In this document: in pieces, positions 25,983 to 32,396 of the stretch | How the letters are laid out: each line of letters begins with the position of its first letter | How positions within the stretch are numbered: the stretch's first letter is position 1 | Assembly: GCA_012515235.1 (NCBI GenBank) | Contig: JAAYYU010000322.1 | Span: 1 to 33,805, forward strand | DNA from: Candidatus Anammoximicrobium sp. | GTDB taxonomy: Bacteria > Planctomycetota > Planctomycetia > Pirellulales > Pirellulaceae | Reading direction: 5' to 3' | DNA length: 33,805 bases | Notes under the pieces: generated by a model | Databases searched by the model: none | Seen by the model: only the letters and a program-made list of their open reading frames with translations | Told to the model about the DNA's origin: nothing | Position numbers and translations under genes: made by a program

Positions 25983-26001
25983 CCGCTCGCTCCGCGAGCG
26001 G
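25983..26001. other. Perfect hairpin between the cas1 remnant and the reverse transcriptase
   Basis: CCGCTCGC-TCC-GCGAGCGG forms an 8-bp stem with a 3-base loop. It sits in the 61-base gap between the two reading frames and overlaps the translation start region. It lacks a T run, so it is not a typical terminator. Confidence 0.5.
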
Positions 26002-26002
26002 T

Positions 26003-26500
26003 CTACGGTAGGCTTCGTTCCCGCTGGCGCACGGCGAACCGGTCCACGATCTGCCGGGCTTGTTGTTCGAACGTCGCGCGTTGCGGTTGGCCGCCGTAAC
26101 GGGCCTCGAACACCTGCAGAAACCGGCGGAAGGCGTCGGGATTCAGCCGCACGCCGTTTTCCGTGTTGTGGAAATGCTCCGGGCGGAACGCGCCCTGGCG
26201 GACTTCGGCCAATACCAACTGGTCCACCACCGGCGCTCGCAGAGGCTCGATCAGGTCGCAGGCCAGGGCCGGCTTGCCGGCGCGACGCTGATGGTAGACG
26301 CCGATCAGCGGGGCCAGTCCGATCGCCGCCGCGTACGCCTGGACGCGGGACAACAGCAGCGTGTAACCCAGCGATAGCAGGCCGTTGACGGGATCGGTGG
26401 CCGGATGACAGCGGCGGCCGGGATAGGGCATGGGGTCCCGAAACAGCGTCCGCAGGGCCGCGTGCCAGCGCGCGGAGGCGGCCCCCCGTTGGCACTCATG
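26003..26500 (-). pseudogene. cas1: cas1 remnant (C-terminal domain only, frame disturbed at a G run)
   Basis: The readable part contains the Cas1 C-terminal signature: 'DPVNGLLSLGYTLLLSRVQA', 'GLAPLIGVYHQRRAGKPALA' with the metal-binding histidine, 'CDLIEPLRAPVVDQLVL' with the acidic residue, and 'FHNTENGVRLNPDAFRRFL'. The whole N-terminal beta domain (about 150-170 residues) is missing, because cas2 ends only about 30 bases upstream. The catalytic glutamate normally found before 'G.AA.R' is not visible. An ATG at 26500 with AGGGAG upstream leads into the Cas1 frame only if one base is added at a run of six G (plus-strand C 26482-26487). A functional integrase is therefore unlikely. Confidence 0.75.
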
Positions 26501-26531
26501 GATTTCTCCCTTTCGTCCAGATTCAAGCGGG

Positions 26532-26807
26532 TCACCAAATGACGGACGTCTCGAACACCGGCTGGCCCGGCGCGCCGGCGGCGACGTGGGCGGTCTGCCA
26601 GGCCTGCGGCAACGCCCAGGCGCCCACCGTGTCGGTCCGCACGTCGATCAGGTCCGCCAACTCCTGCATCAGACCGTCGACGTCGGCCCGCGACAGTTCG
26701 GCGACGAACACCGATTTCTGCACGCGCAGTCCGGCCCGCTCCAGGCGTTTGGCCACCTTGGTCCGGCGGCGATTGGCACTGATGTCGTAGGCGATCAACC
26801 AGTGCAT
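26532..26807 (-). CDS. cas2: Cas2, CRISPR adaptation protein
   Basis: The 91-residue product begins MHWLIAYDISANRRRTKVAK, the typical Cas2 start with a beta strand ending in the conserved aspartate of 'YDIS'. It continues 'RLERAGLRVQKSVFVAELSR' and a helical segment with 'LADLIDVRTDTVGAWALP', fitting the ferredoxin-like fold at the family's normal length of about 90. Cas2 dimers bridge Cas1 in the spacer-integration complex. Here it precedes the truncated cas1 on the same strand, whereas cas1 usually comes first. No strong ribosome-binding site is seen. The gene appears intact although its partner is not. Confidence 0.88.
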   Translation of the reverse strand: MHWLIAYDISANRRRTKVAKRLERAGLRVQKSVFVAELSRADVDGLMQELADLIDVRTDTVGAWALPQAWQTAHVAAGAPGQPVFETSVIW

Positions 26808-26867
26808 GGACTTCGGAGTTCAGAGTTCGGATCTTAGATCTTAGATTTCAGATTCGAGGCATTTGCG

Positions 26868-27059
26868 TCAGCGGCCGGCGATCAGCCCGGCGATCAGCAC
26901 CACGATCCCCACGGACACTCCCAGGAACACCAGGTAGCCAAGCCAGCCAACGCCCAACAGGGCCACCAGTTCGGCAAGCGTTCCGCCGCCCAGGAAGAAC
27001 ACCGCCAGGGCCACCAGGATCAAGCAACCACACCCGCCGTCGCCACCGCCGCCACTCAT
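26868..27059 (-). CDS. Small glycine-rich protein with two membrane segments
   Basis: The 63-residue product begins MSGGGGDGGCGCLILVALAV and continues as two hydrophobic segments at about 13-36 and 42-60 (GYLVFLGVSVGIVVLIAGLI), ending in Ala-Gly-Arg. GGGGTG lies about 7 bases before the ATG. The first residues are Gly/Cys rich. It sits inside the CRISPR remnant between cas2 and the CARF gene, on the same strand. I do not recognise the family. It could be a membrane partner of the CARF protein or an unrelated small gene; both are guesses. Confidence 0.5.
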   Translation of the reverse strand: MSGGGGDGGCGCLILVALAVFFLGGGTLAELVALLGVGWLGYLVFLGVSVGIVVLIAGLIAGR

Positions 27060-27137
27060 CGTCGCACCCCTTTCCCCGTTGTCGTTCGCCGCTGGTTTCG
27101 CGCGTCACGTGAGGGACGCAGCCCCACTTGGCTCGCG

Positions 27138-28536
27138 TCAGGCCCGCCCTCCGGGCGAACCCGCGCGGATGCTCCTGCCCTGCAGTCCGCGGGGCGTTTG
27201 GATCACGATGCAGCTGAGCCGCTGGCCGGACGCGAAGGTCAGCGCCTGCTGGCATTGACCCCGGTGCAGGAACACGTCGGCGGCCAGGCCGGCCGTGCGG
27301 CCGAAGGCGTACCGGCCGTCGGCGGCGACGTTCAGCACGGTCACGGTCTGCCGCGCCTCGTCGCTCACGAACACCTCGCCGCTCAGGCGGCCGGCGTTCA
27401 CGCGCCGCGTGTGCTCGCTTTGGAAACGGCTGCCGGCCCGGTCGCTCAGCAGCTGGACGCGCCCCCACTGGTTGCGCAAAGGCCACAATCAGCGCCCCGC
27501 TGCCGTTGCGAAGCTGTTCACTGGCGCGTTGCATGGACGAGGGCTGAGACTCCCACAGGCGGGGCTGCGACTCATCCAACTCGGCACCGTTGAGCACGCT
27601 GGCTAGTTCGCGCAATCGCCACCGCCAGGGTTCCGCGTTGGCGAACTCATCGTTCCGGGCGATTACCGCAGCCGCATCAAAACCGCCATGCTTGATCAAG
27701 GCGGCGACCTGGACCCGCGTCGCCAGGGATTCCGCAGGCGGCACAATGACCCGCGCGGACGGCGGGACATGCGCCGCCTCTTCAGGCCGGCGGACGAACA
27801 GCAGGCCGCCGCCGAAACGATAACGGCACGAGGCAGCCAGGATCGGCTTCGTTTCCGGCATACCTGCGATCTCGGAGAGGACCGCCCGGCAATCCGCGTG
27901 AGTTCGGGCCAACTCGCGGATTTGCTCGTCAATCCGGCTGGCGGCGGCTACGGACAGGTGCCGTTGGTTCTGGCGGTCTACCGCGTAGAGTTGCTCGTCT
28001 TCGCGGAGGAAAACGCATTCCTGGACGGCATCTTCCGAGAGCGACAACGCGGCCGCCAGGGGCGCCCGGACGAGCGTCGCGGCGGCGATCGCTTCCTGGT
28101 CGCGAAACCGTCCTTCCGCGCGACGCGTGCTCAGCAGCAGCACGGCCTGCGCGCGTCCCAGTCGCCCTGCGTGCTGCAGTTGCCTGATCTCGTCCGACAG
28201 TTCGGCGAGCAGCGGCGCGCAGAGACGCACCGGTTCCGTGCCACAGTCGATCCGCTAGTCCTCCAGGTCCTTTCCCGAAATCGGCGTCGCCAGAACGTTC
28301 GTGGCAGGATCGTACTGATACTCCTTCTCGTAGAATCTCTCGACTGTCGGTTCCAGACAATCATCCAGACCAAGCATCGAATAGCGAACGCGTTGATCCA
28401 GGCATGCCTGGTGGAAAGCCCGTTCGTGCTTGCGCCGGAGACGGAGTCGAAGGGGACGGAGAAGGCGATTGGATTCGTAGACGACCTGGATATCGCTGTC
28501 TCCCGAGGTCACGATCAGCACGAAATCTTTGGCCAT
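27138..28536 (-). pseudogene. CARF-domain type III CRISPR effector with cold-shock-like C-terminus, broken by amber codon and frameshift
   Basis: ATG 28536 has AGGAG 7 bases upstream. The product starts MAKDFVLIVTSGDSDIQVVY, the 'TSGDSDIQ' motif of CARF (Csm6/Csx1-type) sensors of cyclic oligoadenylate. It stops at TAG 28255-28257, yet the same frame continues with typical CARF sequence: 'AVLLLSTRRAEGRFRDQEAI', 'LSEIAGMPETKPILAASCRY'. At about 27480 one base is gained or lost; the next frame gives 'GRYAFGRTAGLAADVFLHRG' and 'GQRLSCIVIQTPRGLQGRSI', which resemble a cold-shock/OB-type RNA-binding domain. The restored protein would be about 465 residues. No HEPN active-site motif was recognised by eye. 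The domain order N-CARF/C-cold-shock-like is unusual. Confidence 0.65.
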
Positions 28537-28590
28537 GGGCCGACTCCTGTGACAAACGGTCCCTTCGACGATGTCATCGTAACGCATGCG

Positions 28591-28716
28591 GAAATCATCT
28601 GGCGATTTCACCCACTGGCTGGGGTCAGGCTTACAGATTTCAATTTTCGCGGTCGCAGGACTGAAGACTTGGAAAACGCCTGCCCCGCGAAAATTGAAAT
28701 CTGTAAGCCTGACCCC
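28591..28716. repeat. Palindromic repeat copy 5, 126-bp unit (main palindrome 28621-28716)
   Basis: Perfect 32-base arms begin GGGGTCAGGCTTACAG and end CTGTAAGCCTGACCCC. The small hairpin GAAAT-9 bases-ATTTC (28591-28609) precedes it as in copy 1, and the loop is similar to that of copy 1. It has inserted within the CRISPR remnant, just upstream of the CARF gene. Confidence 0.88.
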
Positions 28717-28926
28717 TTACTTCGCGGAAACCGGGATGTTCTTTCGGTCACCGTTGCTCGCGGTCGATTCCCCGGCCGCGCCATGAATTGCACGTCGTTC
28801 TGGCCCAGCGTGGCGATGGACGCGAAACCCTTCGGCACAACCAGGCGCCCGAAGTCCACAAAACGCGGTCTGACGGCAGTCGGGATGGCCCTTAATCTGC
28901 CCGTTGACTGCGCCAGGGCTGCCCTG
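28717..28926 (-). pseudogene. Unassigned coding remnant between RAMP gene and repeat 5
   Basis: A minus-strand frame running into repeat 5 reads protein-like text: 'RAIPTAVRPRFVDFGRLVVP', then 'KGFASIATLGQNDVQFMARP'. It has no start codon of its own and is in a different frame from the RAMP gene that ends at 28927. It may be the end of a further cas gene cut off by insertion of the repeat. No family is recognised. Confidence 0.3.
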
Positions 28927-30278
28927 CTACTGCCCTTCTCCGTCCAGATCCTCCAGTGACTTCAGCCCGCCAGAGGCCCCAGAGGACCGTGCCGTGCCGG
29001 CTTCCGGCAATTTGCGGCCGGCGGCGTGTCTCTTTCTCTGATTGGTGTGGTAGTTGTAAATGGTCTTGGCTCCAGGACGCTCCGAATTGACCGAGTCGCC
29101 GTTGACTTTCCGCGCGATATCACGTGGGTAGTCGAAGGACTTTCGTCCCGCGTACCGATGCACCTGCAGCCAAGGCACGAAAACCTGTTCGACCCAGTCG
29201 GCCCGTTGGCGGTCCGTGAACGATTGGGCGATCCTTTGAGCCAAGGCCGCCACGGCGGACCTGCGCTGCTGATCCAATTCGGCGGACCCGTTTTGGGAGG
29301 ACATCGCTGGCCGCAGTTCCTCGTCGAACTGCAGCCGGCACATCGCCTTGACCCGCACACGGACGCTGCCCAGGCCCAACGGGCGCCCATGTCCGACCTT
29401 GAGCGCCAAGAGCGGACGCTGGTCGTCGTCCGGCTTCCAGGACGCGACGCGTTTCAACCAGGCGATCAGTTTTGGTGTCCGGCTCCGATCCAAGCCCAGG
29501 TTTTCGACGAAATGTTCGATCAGTGGCTGGTCCGCCGCAAGCGCCAACCAGAGCGCCCCCAGTTCCCATGTCCGGAGATCGCGAAAACGGAGCGTGAACT
29601 TGAATTCGGTCCCAGGTGTGGACACGAAGCGGGCGATGCCGGCTTGCTCGCTCAGGACGGCCAACTTCCGATTCGCTGCCTCGCCGAGCCACCAATCGGC
29701 TTGGCCGGGACCGGTCAGTTCGTAACATTCGCGCGCGTGGGCTGCATCCGGCTGGTGGAGATAGAACTTGCGGCCGTTCAAGTCGCCGGCGGCTTGATCT
29801 ACCAGCGTGTCCCCGTAGGTACACAAGGTGCCGCGGTCTTGACGTTGGCCGAGTTTGTCCTGGGTCAGGTAGGTTTCGACCGCCGAGGGTTTGGGGCTGC
29901 TCAGCGGGCGGAGAGGCACCAGGCAGGCGGATGGCCCCTCATTCAGGAATCGTCCTTGGCGCCGTGGGTCTCCGTCTTCCACCGCCCAGTTGACGCTCAC
30001 TCGGCCGGCCAACTGCTTGAAGCTGCCGTCTGCGACGAAGATGACGGGGACAGGGCGCAGTTGACGCTCACTCGGCCGGCCAACTGCTTGAAGTCGCTGC
30101 CGGTCCCGCCGATGCCGAAGGTCAAGGGCTGGTCGGGGACCTCGTAGCCCGTTGCCTGCTGGGCGACGTAACCGAACAGGCCGCGGGCTGGTGCCTCGGT
30201 GTCGGCCCTGGCCGGATCGAGAATCGCGTCCCCAGTTGCTACGTTGCGGATTGTTTGCCATCGAAGTTCAACCTCCAC
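28927..30278 (-). pseudogene. TIGR03986-type CRISPR RAMP protein, C-terminal part, frameshifted by a 71-bp duplication
   Basis: Upstream segment (frame from about 30278): 'PARGLFGYVA', 'FGIGGTGSDFKQLAGRVSVN'. After a frame change it continues 'VSVNWAVEDGDPRRQGRFLN', 'LRFRDLRTWELGALWLALA' and 'LLALKVGHGRPLGLGSVRVR', then 'YPRDIARKVNGDSV' and a basic tail. The 'LFGyv...AGRV.f', 'ELGALwlAL' and 'K.G.GkPLGLGSV' motifs match the C-terminal half of the TIGR03986 RAMP family of type III CRISPR loci. The N-terminal half, normally carrying 'PGSSLRG', is absent. The frame change is caused by the duplication at 29987-30093. RAMP proteins form the crRNA-binding backbone. Confidence 0.6.
29987..30093. repeat. 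36-bp direct repeats around a 35-bp unrelated insert (repeat-spacer-repeat geometry)
   Basis: The 36 bases at 29987-30022 (CAGTTGACGCTCACTCGGCC...) are repeated without mismatch at 30058-30093. The 35 bases between (30023-30057) are not a copy of sequence on either outer side. The outer flanking base differs on both sides, so the repeat is exactly 36. It contains the inverted pair CAGTTG/CAACTG. Confidence 0.9.
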
Positions 30279-30772
30279 CCTTGCAGGACACCGGCTTCGT
30301 AGTACAACCGGACGCCGACTTGTTTGACTTGTTTGTCACCCAGTTGCGTGTGGCTCAGGCCCGTATGGACGTCGCCGGGTCCGGGCCGCCGGCGCAGCAG
30401 CACGTCTTGGTCGCGGTACGTGGCCGAAAGCTTGGGCGGCCCGCCCTCCCCGGACACTTCGAACCAGGAGGGCCTGTGCGACCCTTCGCACCAGACGGCC
30501 CAGCGTGCTCCCGTTCCGTCGGACACGACGTGCAGCAAGCCGTCGAGATAGAACAATCGTGCCTCGGCCAACGCCGCTTCGCCGCCCACCCGATCCGGCG
30601 CGGCTAGACCGGCGAATCCCGCGATGGGATCGGGACCGTTCACGGGATCGCGATACACCAGCAGCGGCTTGGCCTGCTGGTCCAGCTGTTCCTTGACGAG
30701 GGCTTGCACGTCCTTGGTTGTGGAACCATGCCAGACTCGCCAGCTGATTGAACCATGCCGTTCTTTTTCCAT
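30239..30772 (-). CDS. Possible Csx19-like small CRISPR-associated protein
   Basis: The 177-residue product starts at ATG 30772 with AAGGA 8 bases upstream (MEKERHGSISWRVWHGSTTK). Recognisable stretches are 'ALAEARLFYLDGLLHVVSDG' and 'ARWAVWCEGSHRPSW'. Csx19 (TIGR03984) proteins of type III-D loci are of about this length, share an 'ARLF...G.L....DG..W' core, and often lie next to TIGR03986-type RAMP genes, as here. The match is by pattern only. The frame is intact over its full length, the only apparently whole gene in this part of the locus, and its 3' end overlaps the start of the broken RAMP gene. Alternative: unrelated accessory protein. Confidence 0.4.
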   Translation of the reverse strand: MEKERHGSISWRVWHGSTTKDVQALVKEQLDQQAKPLLVYRDPVNGPDPIAGFAGLAAPDRVGGEAALAEARLFYLDGLLHVVSDGTGARWAVWCEGSHRPSWFEVSGEGGPPKLSATYRDQDVLLRRRPGPGDVHTGLSHTQLGDKQVKQVGVRLYYEAGVLQGWRLNFDGKQSAT

Positions 30773-30865
30773 ATCTCGTTCCTTTCGATCCGGCCCGCCA
30801 TCCGCCTTACGTCGCGGTGGGCGGATCATCCCACAGACCAACGATACGCTGCGAGGGAGTTGCCG

Positions 30866-31553
30866 TCAGTTCGGCCGGCTGCGGAGTAGGGCAAGCCTCA
30901 TCGCCCGCGCGGCGCAGTTGGATGTCGCGGAGGCCTTCTGCAGATCGCTCCCCAACGGATCGTCCTTCCAATTCGGATCGCGAACCAGCGTGGCTCGGCC
31001 GTCCGGTTCTTTCCTCGCTCGCTGCAGGCGCGAGGCCGTCTGCCGCAATGGCCCGCGCAGTCCGCCGCCGGGCAGGTATGGCCGCTCGGTCTTCGCCGTC
31101 GCAGCGAGCGTCGTCACAAACGGCGCGTCCGGCAATTTGAATTCGTCGTTCACGACTCGCCAATGCTCCAGCGAACCGCCGGTCTCGGAGGGCTCCCGTT
31201 CTCCGCGGTACTTGTCCGCTACCGACAGTGGTGGAAGCGGATCCGACTGTTGCGACGTGAGGGCGACCGACGGATGCGCGCCGACCTGCAGCACATCCCA
31301 GCCGTAGCCGGATTCGGCGAGGCCGGGAGTCAGCCGGACACGAAACGACAGATAGTGCCAATCACCTCGCCGCCACCGCTGTGTGTCGTCCTTCGCACGC
31401 TGGGCGGCTAACTGGCGAGCCTGATCGACAGCGTCATCCCATTTGGGGCAGTCCCCCTGCGTCGTGACCTCCGCCTCGACATCCCCCCCGGCGCCGCGTG
31501 TTATCCGGCCACAGTTGGATCGCTGCCGGGGTCTTCCGTTTCGTCCAATCCAT
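30866..31553 (-). pseudogene. RAMP-type (Cas7/Csm3-like) gene with frameshift at a homopolymer
   Basis: GGAGGTGA lies about 6 bases before ATG 31553, and the start reads MDWTKRKTPAAIQLWPDNTR. At a run of seven C on the plus strand (31483-31489) the frame must change to continue 'GDVEAEVTTQGDCPKWDDAV', 'HYLSFRVRLTPGLAESGYGW', then 'TAKTERPYLPGGGLRGPLRQ', and 'TASRLQRARKEPDG'. 'YLPGGGLRGPLRQ' is the RAMP glycine-rich/LRG motif (compare 'IPGSSLRGALR'). The total length (688 bases) differs by one from a multiple of three, as for a single-base indel. The last ~25 residues are not RAMP-like, so the 3' end may also be damaged. Confidence 0.6.
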
Positions 31554-31569
31554 TTGTGGTCACCTCCAC

Positions 31570-31800
31570 TCAGCTGCAGCGGAATAATTCGCCAATCCGC
31601 AAGGGGACAAAGCCCACGTGCGGCTGATTGCTCTTGTCTCGAGCAATCCGCGCGCCAATCCTGCGGCGCTTGGTAAATCCTCCAAACCGAACGCTATCCT
31701 TCGGCCACGTTGCAGCCCTTTCTCGTTTGCATGGACTCAGGATTCCGACTGGAAGTCTCTCGTTGGAGAACGGCAGGGCCTTCTTTTTCGCTGGCTGGAG
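31570..31800 (-). pseudogene. 3' end of an upstream cas-like gene
   Basis: A minus-strand frame ends at TGA 31570, right before the Shine-Dalgarno of the RAMP gene, and reads 'WPKDSVRFGGFTKRRRIGAR' and 'SNQPHVGFVPLRIGELFRCS'. Position and spacing suggest the last part of the preceding gene of the same operon. It gives way at about 31800 to transposase sequence on the other strand, so the rest of the gene, and perhaps cas10, was lost there. The family is not recognised. Confidence 0.4.
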
Positions 31801-31814
31801 AAAATGACGAGCGA

Positions 31815-31996
31815 TCACGCTGCCACACGGAGGACTGCGGGCCGATGCGGGGAAGTCGTCGTTTCGGCGGCGTGGGAGACTGGAAGATTGTCTGGCCAAG
31901 GCCCGCCAGCAGGTCGAGGAATTGAAGAAATTGGGCGAGGAGTCGCCGGGCGAACTGACGAAGCGACAACACGCAGCGCGGCAGCGTGCGGCGGCG
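31815..31996 (+). pseudogene. IS1182-like transposase fragment
   Basis: The plus strand reads 'GLRADAGKSSFRRRGRLEDC', 'LAKARQQVEELKKLGEESPG', then 'ELTKRQHAARQRAAAERQ'. This matches the basic coiled-coil middle part of IS1182-family transposases (usual form 'G.KlrA.Ask.SFRR...Le..L..Ar..ve.L', then 'rq.AA..RAA.ER'). It lacks both ends and its DDE residues, and it stops abruptly at about 31996 where integrase sequence starts. No terminal inverted repeats are seen. It is a scar of the deletion that removed the left part of the CRISPR operon. Confidence 0.55.
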
Positions 31997-32384
31997 GAAC
32001 GCCAACCGCATCGGCAGAATCGTCAGCAAGCTTGGCGAGAAAGCCGGCGTCCAGACGAGCGACACCGGCTGTGCGACCGCTCACGACTTCCGCCGCTCCT
32101 TCGGCACACGTTGGGCAAGCCGAGTCACGCCGCCGGAACTCCAGCAGCTCATGCGGCACCGATCCATCACGACCACCATGAGCTACTACGTCCGTCTCGA
32201 TTCCTCGGAATTAGCGGCGAAAATTGCGGGAAAAGTAAACGATTTGGTAAACGATCCGCCCCAGCGACCGTTGGCCACCGACACATTGCCGATGTCCAAC
32301 AACGAAAAAACCCGTTGCAGGGCAACGGGTTACAAAGCGGAGGGCACGGGAGTCGAACCCGCAACCGGCAAAGCCGGCATCTGA
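31986..32384 (+). pseudogene. C-terminal fragment of a tyrosine integrase running into the tRNA att site
   Basis: From about 31998 the plus strand encodes the catalytic end of a tyrosine recombinase: 'TAHDFRRSFGTRWASR' (HxxR-type box), 'TPPELQQLMRHRSITTTMSY' (second His and the nucleophile tyrosine). The N-terminal arm-binding and core domains are missing. The frame then reads antisense through a tRNA 3' half (residues 'GTGVEPATGKAGI') and stops at 32382-32384. Reading through a tRNA attachment site is usual for integrases next to their site. In the +1 frame a second plausible tail ('RARESNPQPAKP', 'LQGIIDAWPALPEAIKAGIL') continues to 32571, so a frameshift may have occurred at the A run 32305-32310. 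Confidence 0.75.
32305..32331 (-). terminator. Rho-independent terminator of the tRNA remnant
   Basis: On the minus strand, AACCCGTTGC pairs with GCAACGGGTT across a 2-base loop (plus-strand 32309-32331 region) and is followed by TTTTTT (32310-32305). It lies 7 bases after the tRNA 3' end. Confidence 0.7.
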
Positions 32385-32396
32385 TTTCGAATCTGC
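32338..32396 (-). tRNA. 3' half of a serine-type tRNA gene (anticodon CGA), attachment-site remnant
   Basis: Read on the minus strand there is an anticodon loop TTCGAAA (anticodon CGA), a long variable arm CCGGC-TTT-GCCGG, a T arm GCGGG-TTCGACT-CCCGT, the acceptor 3' strand GCCCTCC and discriminator G at 32338. CCA is not encoded. The long variable arm and CGA anticodon fit tRNA-Ser. No matching GGAGGG(C/T) 5' acceptor or D arm is found further upstream, so the 5' half has been replaced. That is the result expected when an element integrates in the anticodon region. The intact gene should be elsewhere. Confidence 0.6.

Noticed and set aside
26820..26860. Short CTTAGAT-type repeats upstream of cas2 as CRISPR leader or repeats
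   Set aside because: Only about three degenerate 7-8 base units are present, far too short for CRISPR repeats and without spacers.
29987..30093. A true two-repeat CRISPR array
   Set aside because: The repeated 36-mer is part of a protein-coding segment of the RAMP gene (its frame matches the family on both sides), so it is more likely a duplication or ectopic insertion than a normal array.
32303..32331. A-run plus stem-loop as a programmed -1 frameshift signal in the integrase
   Set aside because: The heptamer AAAAAAC is not in the phase needed for -1 slippage, the alternative tail lies in the +1 frame, and the hairpin is better explained as the tRNA terminator on the other strand.
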